Assembly (NCBI GenBank): GCA_032716605.1
Contig: CM064502.1
Span: 40,646,507 to 40,710,506 of the forward strand
Length of the DNA stretch: 64,000 nt
From: Paralithodes platypus
Lineage: Eukaryota; Arthropoda; Malacostraca; Decapoda; Lithodidae
Reading direction: 5' to 3'
Shown: one piece after another, positions 22,428-34,601 of the stretch
Numbering within the stretch: position 1 is the first letter of the stretch
Layout of the letters: every line of letters starts with the position of its first letter
The notes under the pieces: generated by a model
The model's input: the letters and a program-made list of their open reading frames with translations, nothing else
What the model was told of the DNA's origin: nothing
Database searches by the model: none
Program-made: the position numbers and the translations under genes

Positions 22428-24240
22428 TTCAAACGGTACCGACGCCTTAACCCTTACACGCATTTATGACGCAGAAGTTACCAGATTAGCAATATGAAAT
22501 AGAGTTCTCTCACTCTTATAATTACCTCTCCAAAATTAGTTTTCTGCCCACAGCTAACTCAAAGACAACTGCAGAGGTTGAAGTAACTAAACTAAAGGTT
22601 TCTAAATACCCCTGATGGTAACAAAAGCTTTAAAGTATTCCCAATAAGCTCAAAATTGCGTCATATTTCGGAGAGGGTTAAAACTCTAGAATCTCATTCT
22701 TCCTATGTTTCTGCCTGGAATCAAGCCAAATCTGTTCTTCGACTTGCCAAGCACTCTTTCATCAATAATAAATGCACTGAACTATCCAACTCTAGCTCTT
22801 CCCAAGCTTTTTGGCATCTAGCTAAAAAACCTCTCTAGCAATTTTCCTTTCTCGTTTTTCACTTCGCTTTTCCGCTCTTATGGCACAACCATCACTTCTT
22901 TCTCTGACAAAGCTTAACTCTTCGCTCAAACTTTTGGTAGAAACTCCACGTTGGATGATTCCGGTGCTATTCCTCCCTCTCTCCTACTTATGCCTAATAT
23001 CCTAATCTCTTCTAAAGATGTACTTTCTACTCTCTCTTGGCTTAATACTGAGAAGGAGTACGGCCTGGACGGTTTTCCTCCTGTTCTACTAAAAAATTGT
23101 GCTTCCATGCTGACTCCTTGCCTAGGCAAACTCTTTCGTCTCTGTCTCTCCTCTAACGTCTTCCCTTCATGCTCATAGTTTGTTCTCGTTCAACCTGTCC
23201 CAAAGAAGGGCGACTGCTCTCAACCATCCAACTATCGTCTAATTGCTCTCATCTAATGTATCTCTAAACTTATTGAAACTATTCTTGCTTCCAAATTTCT
23301 TAAGCATTTATCTTTTCATAATCTGCTCTCAGATCGCCAACTCTATCTTACATTACTTGATTAGTTTTCCAGAACACCTCAGCCAGCAATCCCTCAAAAA
23401 CAAACATAATGAAGCCATAGAACACGTTTTACCTTCTGGTCTAACTATTATTTCCAATTGGGGCAAAGAAAACCTTGTTACCTTTAATGCTTCCAAAACC
23501 CAATTTCTCAATCTAAATACCCGTCAGCAACTCCCAGAGGACCATCCCTTATTCTTCAACAATACAAAAACCAATCCTTCATCTTCTGTCAATATTCTTG
23601 GTGTCTCCGTTTCTTCTGCTCTCACTTGGAAGGAAAATATTACCAGTCTTGCTAAGGCAGCTTCCCAGAAGCTGGGTGTGCTCAACCGCCTCAAGGGGTT
23701 CTTTACCCCTGCACAGCTTCTTGCCTCCTTGTATTGAGTATTGTTCACATGTATGGGGAGGATCCTCTCACACCGCACTTCTAGACAAAGTAGTAACGAA
23801 GACCTTTCGTATCATTAATTCCCGCCCACTCACCAATTTTCTGCAAACTCTCTCTCTTCGTCGCAATGTTGCATCTTTCTCACTATTCTATCACTACTAC
23901 AATAATCGGTGCTCGTCAGAGCCCTCCCAATGTATACCACCTCCTCTATGTAGGGTACATGGTACCAGTCTTGCAAAACAATCCCACCCCTACTCTGTGC
24001 AACTCTCCAACCCAAGAGTGAAACATTACTCTCTGTCTTTCTTCTATTCATTAGCTGAGCTCTGGAACTCTCTCCCAGAATCAGTGTTTCCCTCCTATGA
24101 CTTAAGTTGCTTCAAACTCTGTGTGTCCAGGCATTTTGGCTCGAACGTCCCTTGATTTTGGCCCTGTCACTCTTTCAACTATGGGGGAGGCACTAGCTAC
24201 AGGCAGTTATGTCTTTTGTCTCCCTCACTCACATAGACAA
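22428..24240 (+). pseudogene. Jockey-like LINE, reverse transcriptase part
   Basis: It starts with ATTCAAACGGTACCGACGCC, the same LINE position as 22107-22125, so it is a second copy joined to the first. After the TTAA element at 22447-22681 it continues with the linker, then RT blocks: YGLDGFPPVLLKN, VPKKGD, YRLIALI, then a deletion removing the YADD palm. Next come ILGVSVSSALTW, AAASQKLGVL, CIEYCSHVWGG and ELWNSLPES. It is inactive. The 3' fragments at 3780-4560 and 33290-34080 belong to the same LINE family. Confidence 0.85.
22447..22681 (+). mobile_element. 227-bp TTAA element inserted in the LINE
   Basis: TTAA at 22447-22450 and 22678-22681 flank 227 bp that begin CCCTTACACGCATTTATGAC and end with GCGTCATATTTCGGAGAGGG, an imperfect terminal inverted repeat of about 22 bp. 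The unoccupied LINE sequence (GACGCC-TTAA-TACTCTAG) is present at 22119-22136, so the TTAA duplication is shown directly. A relative in inverse orientation is at 53626-53859. Confidence 0.9.
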
Positions 24241-24264
24241 AAAAAATGCAGATAATGTCTGATT

Positions 24265-24760
24265 TTAACCCTCAACCGGCGGTGACCGTCATATGACGGG
24301 AGAGAGAATATTGGCCACCCCTGCGGTGCCCGTCATATGACTCGTGCATTTTTAGGGCAATTATGAGCGATGAGACAGAGAGCGAGCATTGCAAGGACAA
24401 CAGGCGGGCTCGGTCCACTCGCGACAGCAGCGGGGTTCGCACCGAGACCTACTGTATCGATCCTCAACCTCCGTATCTCTCAAAATAAGGATAAATCCGG
24501 GAAAAATACCTCATTTTAGGGTATTTTCACTTCCAGTTGAACGAGTGTTGTCCGAGAACCTTGTGCCGTACAAGGATGATTCAGATGTCATTGGAAAGCT
24601 CGTTTCTCACCCTTTCACGGATATATAATTGTATTACGCTCTGGCTCTTGCTTATGCATGAAAGAGAGCATGGAATGATGCTCATTTTCGGTAAATATGC
24701 CCGCCAGGCACTACTAGGATACACCCCCCCCCCCCCCCACCCCCGTGGGTTGGGAGTTAA
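24265..24760 (+). mobile_element. TTAA-flanked element, 490-bp family
   Basis: TTAA at 24265-24268 and 24757-24760. It has the family core (GTCATTGGAAAGCTCGTTT, then TTACGCTCTGGCTCTTG, then TTATGCATGAAA). The left part carries a pair of boxes with CGTCATATGACG and CGTCATATGACT. A C run (24725-24743) sits near the right end. Confidence 0.8.
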
Positions 24761-24863
24761 CTGTACAAACGCATATAGTGAATGTATTATACAATAGGAA
24801 TATTTCACAGTATTCATTCATTCACTCTATTGCCACTTACGATACATACGCAGTTGAGTGATA

Positions 24864-24900
24864 TACAGCTTATGACGTCATTATGACGTCATAAGCTGTA
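24864..24900. repeat. 17-bp perfect hairpin with two TGACGTCA sites
   Basis: The arms TACAGCTTATGACGTCA and its exact complement are separated by 3 nt. Each arm ends in a full CRE palindrome. Confidence 0.9.
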
Positions 24901-25666
24901 GGGAGTTCATAACTCATTTCTCGAAAGCGTAGAATCAAAAGCATTACCTTTCATCAATTTATCTTCTTTTACTAATGCCCTACAATGTCTCTGTACACAC
25001 CGCAATGTTGCATTTTACTCTCTCTCTCTTGTACTGGTATTATAATAAGTTATGTTCTTCACAGCTTTCACAGTGTATACCTCCTCTCTTATGGAGAAGA
25101 GGGAGCACTCGCTTTTCAACACATTCCTACCTCTATTCTGCCCAAATCTCTAAAGCAAGAGTGAACACATAGAACATAATAAGCAAGTTAGGCAACAGAG
25201 TAATATTTCAGGTGTTATCCAGGTGTGTGGTCACAAACTAGTTTTTTATCTCGCTACAGACTTGCCATATTATTACACTATGTGTTTAGATTGATTATAC
25301 TCACCCACATATCTATCACAAATTTGTTGTATAGTTTTCAACTGCATTAACCCCTTAAGTTTTTAGTATGTGTGTGTGTGTGTGTGTGCGTGTGTACTAA
25401 TTTATCTATCTATAAAGTTCCGGACGCCTTACTCCCCTTAATGAGGGTGGCCATACACAAAATGCCCCCAAGTGGACCTATCCCCTGTAAGAGGGACAAC
25501 CCATGCCAGTTTACTGAAGGACTTACAGTATTTAACACTCAATTTAGGGTCCGTTTGACTCCGAGGCCTTCTATGTATCTTTGTAGCACTATTTTTCTAC
25601 AGTGGTGTGTGGCTAGTTCATCCACTAACCTGCTTCACCCTTAAGTAAGCAGTACGGATTTGTATA

Positions 25667-25790
25667 AGGTTTACTCCTCTAGACAGGTTGCCGACCAAGG
25701 CTAACGAGTCCCATCCACCCGGATTTTTTATAAGGTTATCTCCCCTAGAATGGTTGCCGACCAAGGCTAACGAGTCTCATCTACCCATGA
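25667..25790 (+). repeat. 66-bp tandem duplication
   Basis: GTTGCCGACCAAGGCTAACG begins at 25687 and again at 25753, with matching flanks. Confidence 0.85.
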
Positions 25791-25859
25791 AATAATCATA
25801 ATAGTTAATGATAAGCGTTATATTTCGAGCTGGAAGCCAATAAGGCTGAAATTACAGAC

Positions 25860-26112
25860 TTAACCTAGTTCTTATCCTAAGGATCAAAAGACTGATCCTG
25901 GCTGCTAACACATCGCCTACATACCCCCGAGGGAGTAGGACGTGGGCAGGAGACTTTGTGGGTCCCCCGAGACCCCGTCCAGACCTAGCCTTCATGGCCA
26001 GATAAAGTTTTTGAGAGAAACTTTCCCTGCCGGTGCGTGGGATCGAACTCCCGACAAGAGAGCCTGCACCTCCAGCGCAGTGAATAAGAGCGCTTGGCTA
26101 CAGTGACCGTGT
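25860..26112 (-). repeat. tRNA-derived SINE
   Basis: On the minus strand the head (26112 to about 26025) has A-box-like TAGCCAAGCGCTC and B-box GAGTTCGATCCC, with a body to about 25860. It is a different head from those at 430 and 46728. Confidence 0.65.
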
Positions 26113-26536
26113 GTCTGTGAGTATGTATATATGTGTGTGTGTGTGTGTGGTGGACTCCGTAATTCTCGGGCTAGCCCATTTTCCCGTATTAGATAAACAT
26201 ACAGAGACAAAAAACATCATAAGGTTTATGAATCAATTAATTATTAATATGATTCAAATTACATGGGACGGTAATTTCGAGAAATTTGCAGCAAAATGTT
26301 GTAGCTGTAAAATGCCTAAACATGGAACCGCTTCACTATTATTCAGCAGGCCCAAAAAATATTCACAGCTCCTGTGTAGCCTACTAGAGGAAAAAGTGGA
26401 GGTTGGCTCTTGTAAATGGAAAAGTGGCGCTCTGCTGTGGAATAAGTTTATTTTTTATGTACGTTTACCCTTGCAGTTTGGTATATTCACTATGCAATAG
26501 ATAGAGTCGATAGATAATGCATAATTTATGTGTTGA

Positions 26537-26568
26537 AACCATAGACTCCTTTAAAGGAGTCTATGGTT
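26537..26568. repeat. 32-bp perfect palindrome
   Basis: AACCATAGACTCCTTT followed directly by its reverse complement, with no loop. Confidence 0.9.
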
Positions 26569-26608
26569 GAAACTGATTCCTTGCAATGCGGGACTCCCTT
26601 CCGCGATT

Positions 26609-26815
<207 letters not shown>

Positions 26816-26829
26816 TTTTATATAGTGTA

Positions 26830-27089
26830 TATATATACAGTAGCCCAACTAAGTTTTGCGATAAAATATTAGGTATGTGGCACCTGTCTAGTTTGCACTC
26901 CCGTCCCAAGACCGTGTGGTCCTGTCTAGCAGAGACCCGTGGTGTCTAGGCAGCCCCCACCACCTACACTACCACAGCCAAGATATACAGTACTCGCACA
27001 CGTTGGGCGCTACATATGACAATATTGCTATCATTATTTGTTTGTATCATATTAGAAATCTCTCTCTCTCTCTCTCTGTATCATATTAG

Positions 27090-27146
<57 letters not shown>
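26830..27146 (-). repeat. Microsatellite-flanked interspersed repeat, third copy
   Basis: Inverted relative of 2630-2885 and 32230-32475. It touches the (TA)n tract on the left and a (CT)n tract (27060-27144) on the right. Confidence 0.75.
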
Positions 27147-27147
<1 letters not shown>

Positions 27148-27599
27148 ATATCCGAATGTTTGTGTGCGAACTGTTGTATGGATTCTTCCCCTGCCGCCTC
27201 TTGTTTTGCCTCCTTTCATGCGTTTCTTGTTGATACTCCCTACCCCTTATGGGAATAAGGGCTGGCTACTGACTAAATTAAAAACGTCAAATTAAGAGTA
27301 GTATGCTGCTGTCACATTTGTTAAATGCTTAATCATCAATCTTTTAATGGAATTTAACGGTGTTGGCTGCGAGTATCTCGCTATATATTAACCTTTCTTT
27401 TCCCAAGCATACGAATCGATAAACAGACAAAAAATACCATCAAAGATATTGACATGTCAGTAAAGTTTTCGATACATATCCACATGAAAGATTGTTGATT
27501 AAAGATCGAGCAGCTCATGGAATAGGGCGAACTATATTACGTGAATTAGACCATGGCTAATTAGTAGGAAACCACTAATTAACATTGACAGTAGCCTAT

Positions 27600-28601
27600 A
27601 CAATCAGATTGGAGTGTAGTGAAGGTTGGGGTCTTACACGATGGTCAGTTTTAGTTCCTCAATTGTTAATTCTTTACATTAACGACCTTGATTTAGGCCA
27701 AACTAAAAATATTGCTAATTTTTCAAATGACACTAAATATAGGTTGAATTAGTGATCCTGATAACGATTCATGCTCTCCAAAAGTAATTTGATACACTAC
27801 CCGAATGGTGCAATACCTTGTCAGTTGATATTTAATGTAGATAAATACATGCAGTTTAGTGAACATTGGGAAATCGACAGAAATTTCAGGATATAAATTT
27901 AACAATATTTGTTTCGTCAATAATTACGCACCACATATCTCCCGTATGAGGAGATTCAATAGCTCAATGCATTCTTGTGATGTCTGATTCCATTACCCAT
28001 CTCCTTACTCAAGGCCAGGGTAGCCAGTAACCACCAGCTATATCTCAGAAGAAAACAAATATATAATTTGTTCACCGATCTGAGTGGTGACAGGGGCAAG
28101 ACGCAATATCAGTGGTATCTAGATTGCTAAATAACATGGAATTAAGTAACTCAATTATTACAAAAGATTTGGAAGTCATCGTCAGTCATGATATGAAACC
28201 AAAAAAGCAATGCAACATTGTTTGAAATCAGAGTTATTAATAGATATCTACAGTAGAAGCGTGAATAACAACAAATGTAATTTGAAAATTTCACCCGTCT
28301 TTAGTAAGGCTTCACATGGATTATGTTTTTAATTTTGCTGTCCAGTATTCATAGATTGGTTGGAAGTTACGTTACAAAGAAGAATGGTAAAACAATCCAG
28401 AATAATAGAACAGAACATCAATAATATGACACGGAATTATAGCCAGAATGGGTTAGAACATTTAACAAAAGTAAACGATTATTGAGGTAGTGAATATCAT
28501 GAAATACATGATATGGTCAGTACAAAAGAAAGGGGACTCGGGAAAACATTAGGCTTACATAAATTAGAAGTGTAGAGTAAGAGAGGACATGATACAGATG
28601 C
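27600..28601 (+). pseudogene. Degenerate CR1-like LINE reverse transcriptase, left part
   Basis: Peptides in the plus frames match the order of a CR1/L2-like reverse transcriptase: LLILYINDLDLG near 27665, then FSNDTK where the palm DD normally lies (one Asp replaced), FNVDKYMQFSE near 27830, a VIVSHDMKPKKQC block near 28180, and RRERGDMIQ-type residues near 28580. Stops and frameshifts are numerous. The element is interrupted by the TTAA element at 28602-29089 and resumes after it. Confidence 0.65.
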
Positions 28602-29089
28602 TTAACACGCAAAGAGCGGTTGGTAGGGTATTTTACACTGTGCCGCCTAGCGTTTTTTTTTTACCCTAAATAGGGTTGTTTCCGTGCTCATTTTCGTGCA
28701 TAAACAAGACCCAGAGCGTAAAACAAGTATCTATCACTGAAAGGGCGTAAACAGAGCTTTCCAATGACACCCGAATCATCCTTGTACGACCACTGGTTCT
28801 CTTGCAACGATCGTGCAACACGAGTGTAAAAAACCTAAAATAAGGTAATTTCCATACATAATTCCCTGTGTAGCGAGTGAGAGAGGGAGGAGGAGGGTAG
28901 AAAACAGCTCAGTACACCCACCGCGGTGGTGGGGAGTGGTCATAAGGTTACTACGCTCGTCCCACCGCTCAGCTCTCTCTCAGAGCAACATTACGTGCTG
29001 AAAATGGCACTCGACATATGTGGTGCACCGCCACATAGTCCATATTTATTCAACTCGACATATGTGGTGCGCCGTTGGTTAAGGGTTAA
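28602..29089 (-). mobile_element. TTAA-flanked element, 490-bp family, inside the CR1-like LINE
   Basis: TTAA at 28602-28605 and 29086-29089. On the minus strand it starts TTAACCCTTAACC and carries a pair of ACCACATATGTCGAG boxes, the second preceded by GGACTATGTGGCGG. Then comes the conserved core, and it ends GCGTGTTAA. Confidence 0.85.
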
Positions 29090-29265
29090 GTTGTAAGTGG
29101 GATCCACAAAGACGATGTGGAAAACGGACTGCTGCTCCGTGATAAGCATACAACAGTTTGGTAAATATGTAAAATAGGCTACCGGTTGCTACAGTAGGAT
29201 CAATAACGACAGAAAGCTTTGAAACATAATTAGATAGGCACATGGCTGTGATGTGCTGATTGTCA
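29090..29265 (+). pseudogene. CR1-like LINE, right part
   Basis: It continues the LINE after the TTAA insertion: a VSGIHKDDVENG segment and a C-terminal ESFET-LDRHM-like end near 29215-29250. It is inactive. Confidence 0.5.
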
Positions 29266-29292
29266 ATGGGATCCGCCGTGAATGGGCCAGTC

Positions 29293-29328
29293 CATGGTAT
29301 AAAGACTAATATTAGTCTTTATACCATG
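29293..29328. repeat. 36-bp perfect palindrome
   Basis: CATGGTATAAAGACTAAT followed immediately by its reverse complement; weaker symmetry extends outward. Confidence 0.9.
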
Positions 29329-30099
29329 TGTCAGTCAGCCCATTGAGTCAGCCCTCTGAAAAAATCCCTCTTTTTATGATTTTTGTTTATGTAGGCCTAG
29401 TGGAATCAGGACGCGTATTTGGCAGTTTTTTCAGGCTAGCATTATATTATTATATTCAGAGTAGAAAAGGAGACTATTTTATTCAAAGTAGAAAGGGAAT
29501 ATGAAAGTCAGAGGGTAAATATGACATAGTATGTGTCCCTATAATTCCTACAGAACCTCCTTAAGTTGTATAAACCCTCTAATGAAAAGCCCGATTAAAC
29601 TGACAAAATTAGTCAATCCTAATGGGATTAATGATTATATATTTATTGATCCTCATGATAAACTGGTCTCTCTATTTACCAATGATAGTTTAGGTAAGGT
29701 ATTATGTATTATATTCGCAAACAAGTTATATGCATTCACTAAAGGGGGAGGGAAGTAATAGGGGAAGATCTAGGCCTATCCTATATTGCACAGATAGTGG
29801 TGGGCGAAGTGGCTAGGATGAGTTACTAAACCGAACGTGGTTGTTTTTTAGGTAAACAACCGATGGTATAGACAGGAGTGGTTAATGTGCATATTATATC
29901 AAGTCATGCTAGCTTAAAAGTAATTGGACAATATAAGTAAGGAGTTAATTAGTAAGTTAGGGGTATTATTGGATGAGTAAAGAAATTAAGATGTTTTAAA
30001 ATGCTTGGTTAATATGAAATCAGCGAAGAGTGATATGATGGAAAGTATTACTCTGTATGATGACTATTCTATATATTGTATGCACAATATCAACTAGGA

Positions 30100-30296
30100 C
30101 TAATTCGCATGCCGTGTGTTCCTAGGCCTCCAACAGCAGCGCAGTCTTCGACCCATGCGTGGTTGAGCTGAAAGTTTTCTTGTCTGATAGAAATAACTCT
30201 TGGTTAGGAGAGAGGAATGCTGACCAGGATTCGAACCCACTCACTCCAGGTATGTTTGGGAGAGTTAGGCACCGTAACCACTCGGCCATGAGCGGA
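30100..30296 (-). repeat. tRNA-derived SINE, copy 2
   Basis: Same element as 430-628, with A box TGGCCGAGTGG and B box GGTTCGAATCC intact on the minus strand. Confidence 0.7.
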
Positions 30297-30361
30297 TATA
30301 AAGGAAGCAACCTTTATTCTTATTTGAAGAACCCCCGCCAGCTCGGCTAAGTGATACAATT

Positions 30362-30849
30362 TTAACACCTTACGAGCGGCCTATGCGGTTTATTTATATG
30401 TACCGCCCAGCGGGGTGTTTTTAGCCAAAATAGGGCTGTTTACGTGATCATTTTCATGCCTAAATAAGACCCAGAACGTAAAACAAGTACCTATCCCTGA
30501 AAGGGCATAAACAGAGCTTTCGAATGACACCATAACGATCCTTTTATGATGGCTAGTTTTCTTGCAATAACCGTGCAACGCGAGTGCAAAAAGCATGTAA
30601 TTCGGTACTTTCCCGATATAATTCAGTATGTAGCGAGTGAGAGAGGGAGGAGGGAGCTGAGATTCGTGTCAGTAGGTTCGCCGCGGTGGTCTGGAGCAGT
30701 CATACGCTCGCTAGTCTCCTGCCACCACTTGTCTCTCTCTCTCAGCAACATTACGTGCTGAAATTGCCACTCGACCTATGTCGAGCGCCGCCACATAGTC
30801 CAGCTTTATTAAATACGACTTATGTGGTGAGCCGCTAATTAAGGGTTAA
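30362..30849 (-). mobile_element. TTAA-flanked element, 490-bp family, copy 2
   Basis: Duplicate of 691-1177 with TTAA at 30362-30365 and 30846-30849. The variable boxes read ACCACATAAGTCG and CTCGACATAGGTCGAG. Confidence 0.75.
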
Positions 30850-31654
30850 TCGTCCTGGTACTATTATGGAGCCTCTCTGACAGTATCAAAACAACTCGTG
30901 CCCAATAGTCAATGCCCTGGTCAACAAATAGTCGAGCGAAATCAAGCATGGTTTGTTTGTGCCTCTTAGTTAGCTTTGGTTGACAGCTGGTGATCTATGT
31001 TTATATCCCATCTCCTTTAATCTCTTGCGTATAGTTTCTGTAGAAGTTTAAAATTGCAAATGTTGCTTAGCTACCTCGGCGTTGGAGAATGGATGGTTAT
31101 CCATATAGCCTCCTGTTTAATTTATTGGTCCTGTTATGACGTGGTTTTCCGCTTAGCTCCACTTCTATGTTGGTCTGTCATTTGTCCTTCTTCCCACCTT
31201 TTTTACCACCGGTAAACGTTCCGACACCCCACTCTTGCTCATCCCAACCATACTACCGCATTCAGCAACCTTGCTGAATGGATGACTAGGTGTGATGTGG
31301 GTAGGAGAGTATTGAGGATTTTCTGAATACCTCAGTTTCCAATAATTACAGCTTCACGTTTTTTCATTTATTTATGTATTTATTTATTTTTACCGAAAAA
31401 AAGTTTGACCTGGGAATATATTGCGTGAAGTGTTAATGCGTGGTTGTAGATATGCATGTAATCTGTAATCAGTCAATTGCCGATATCTGAATGTTAAGTG
31501 TTTGGTTGACCTGTACGGTACCCGTCCAGCTAGTAATAGACCACCAACACTAAAAAAGACGTCGTAAGTGGCATCTTATTCCAGAGGCCTATTTATACTG
31601 CTAGGTCAAGAGAGGCGCATTGTGTAAGAAGAATTGCCCTAATGTTTCTTTCCT

Positions 31655-31722
31655 GCCTGTGAATGGAACCCTTGTCCTTTTGGCCGTGAACCAAGTGTGC
31701 TAACCAATATGCTACGGACCAC
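31655..31722 (-). repeat. tRNA-like SINE head next to (GT)n, copy 2
   Basis: Minus strand: A-box region TAGCATATTGGTTAGCAC and B-box GGGTTCCATTC. A (GT)n run (about 31725-31750) begins immediately outside the head. Confidence 0.55.
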
Positions 31723-32229
31723 TATGTGTGTGTGTGTGTGTGTGTGCGTGTGTCTGTGATTCTGTAAATTAGAACTTAAATTATATACCCGATAAACTAA
31801 ATAATGCTTAGTTATACTCCCATATATTTCCATAGTAAACAGAATTTCATCGAAGTTAGATTCTAAAATCATGATACGGTAACGATAATTGTCTATATTC
31901 TAATAATGTCTCATAGAAACAGTAAGAACTTTAGCTGTATATTAATACACCTATACACGTTCTTATCATTAATAATAATACCTGATGCATATGTTGCAAA
32001 TAGAACTACTCGTATAACCCAGCACTGTAAGATGATGCAGATTATAACATACAGGTATTATTTAAAGAGTGTTAATTAGATAAAAGAACACAATTATTTA
32101 CACCTCATTGTTTTATCAGGGAATTCAGCGTAGAATGTGGGTTTATAACACTGAACTTTGCCTTCCGTTTCTGTGTGTGTGTGTGTTAATCTACAAATAG
32201 TGTAGCGTGAAAATCGATTGATATTAACC

Positions 32230-32475
32230 TCAGAGAGAGAGAGAGAGGCTTCTAATATGATACAAACAAATAATGATAGCAATGTTGTCATATGTAGCGC
32301 CCAACGTGTGCGAGTAGCCTACTGTGTGCCCTGGCTGTGTAGGTGGTGGGGGCTGCCTAGACACCACGGGTCTCTACTAGACAGGACCACACGGGCTTGG
32401 GACGGGAGTGCAAACTAGACAGGTGGCACGTACCTAATTTTGTCGCAAAACTTAGTTGGGCTACTGTACATATGT
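32230..32475 (+). repeat. Microsatellite-flanked interspersed repeat, copy 2
   Basis: Duplicate of 2630-2885. It begins with a GA run and ends near ACTTAGTTGGGCTACTGTAC. Confidence 0.65.
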
Positions 32476-33289
32476 GTCCTTTATCTCCTGGGTATGCATT
32501 AGATATGTAATAAATAAGTTCACCTCAAATCATTATAAATGTTATTTTCTTCTATTCAATGTTTTATATTTACAATTACGCACTTCATGTTACTCACTTG
32601 TTTCTAGTGTCCAATTTTCCGGGCAATAGACACGCGAGAGGTCTAACTTGTTGCCTGTGAGTTAACCAGCCGCTCAGCAAGGAACATTTATAGCCACTGA
32701 GAAATATGTGCTAGACGTGGAAGGTGTAAACAACGAAGAGTAGAAGTAAGAGAGGAAACACCACAATTGTCACGCTGCTGACATATTGTATGTTTTTTGT
32801 TATATAGTTGTTCTTTCTCTTATTAGTATATTGACTAGTTTACTTATAGAATGCTGTCACTGATCCCAGTGAATATAGTTTATAAACTGTGCCCTCTGCA
32901 CATATTAAGATGATGCATATAAAGTACGAAGCATTATTATATTGTCCATATCAGTAGGCTCTCTCTCTCTCTCTCTCTCTCTTTTGTATTTATTTATCTG
33001 TTTTGTTCATGCGCAGGCCATTGTAACATTAAAACTAGTTGAACTACATGCCACTTCCTCCTGATCACTGACCCAACAAGTGTAAGCAAATGTCTCTCAA
33101 CCTGGCGAATTGAGACACCTGAGTACTGTTTCATGTCCAATGTTTTATATCTATAATCTTAGAGAACAAAGGTAACAACTAATTTAATTATATTAACTAT
33201 CATCAAATTATACACTATACGTACTTATCTTATGTTGCATTAACCCCTGCTACTCGGTCAAACAATCTAACCTGTTATTATAACCTAAT

Positions 33290-34080
33290 AGTGTTTGACC
33301 AAGTAGTAAGCATATATATATATATATATATATTTTTGTTTTTGTCATAGGAAGAGGGAAAGACTGATTCTGGGAGAGAGTTCCAGAGCTCAGCTGTTGA
33401 ATAGAAGAAAGTTTGAGAGTAACGTTTCACTCTTGGGTTGGAGAGTTGCACAGAGTAGGGGTGGGATTGTGTTGCAAGACGGGTACCACGTGCCCTACGT
33501 AAAGGTGGGACAGCTCCGAGGAACACTGATTATTATAGTAGCGATAGAATAGCGAGAGATATGCAACATTACTGTGGAGAGAGAGAGATTGCAGAGAGTT
33601 GGTGAGTGGACGGGAGTTAATGATACGAAAGGCCTTCCTTTCAACTTTGTCTAGAAGAGCGGTGTGAGAGGAACCTCCACACCCATGTGAACAATACTCG
33701 ATACAAGGACGCACTATGCCCTTGTACAGAGCAAGAAGCTGTGCAGGGTAAATAACCCCTTGAGGCGGATGAGCACACCCAGCTTCTGGGTGGCTGCCTT
33801 AGCAAGACTCGTAATATGGTCCTTCCAAATGAGAGCAGAAGAAAAAGAGACACCAAGAATATTGAGAGAAGATGAAGGATTGATTTTTGTATTGTTGAGG
33901 GGGATAGTCCGCTGGGAGTTCCGGACGGGTAGATACATGGATAAATTTGGTTTTGGAAGCATTATAGGTAACAAGGTTTTCTCTGCCCCAATTGGAAATA
34001 GTAGTTAGATCAGAATTTTAGTGTTCTATGGCTTCATTACGTTTGTCGTTGAGAGATTGGTGGCTGGGGCGTCCTTTGAA
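33290..34080 (-). pseudogene. 3' fragment of a jockey-like LINE reverse transcriptase, copy 2
   Basis: Better-preserved partner of 3780-4560. In order on the minus strand: LNILGVSFSSALIWKD, AAATQKLGVLIRLKG, CIEYCSHGCGGS, SNPRVKRYSQTFFYS and ELWNSLPESVFPS, equivalent to the C-terminal part of 22428-24240. Frameshifts separate the blocks. It is a 5'-truncated insertion with no catalytic palm. Confidence 0.85.
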
Positions 34081-34090
34081 ACTAATTGAG

Positions 34091-34097
<7 letters not shown>

Positions 34098-34156
<59 letters not shown>

Positions 34157-34184
34157 ATATTGTATATATATATATATATAATAA
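34098..34184 (+). repeat. (TA)n microsatellite
   Basis: Alternating TA of about 85 bp; it is shorter and interrupted in copy 1 (near 4610-4680). Confidence 0.95.
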
Positions 34185-34601
34185 CACACTATAATAAATA
34201 TGCAACGAAAATAGTTAAATATTATCAAATGCACTAGCAGAGGAGAATGGAATAGAGTAAGAACACTGGAAATCAGATAGAAAAATCTCCCTATATAAGA
34301 GGAAAGGGTAACCGAGGTAATGCGTTCCCTTAGTATAGAAGGGTAGATGCACCGTAAGATAGTAATCGAGAGAGTAAGAAATATAACAGTAATTGGTAGG
34401 CGAGGTGCAGGGTAGGTTTAGAAGGGGATGAGGATGTGTAGATGAGATCTCATTAGTATGTGTTGTGGAGAAGTATCTTCAGAACGGAAGAAGTTGTATG
34501 CTGCCTTTATTTACATAGTGAACAAACAATTACAAAATAGACAACAATAGTCTATGGATAGTTGTTATTGTTGTTCCTGCTCTGCAGGCTGTCTGACCGA
34601 G

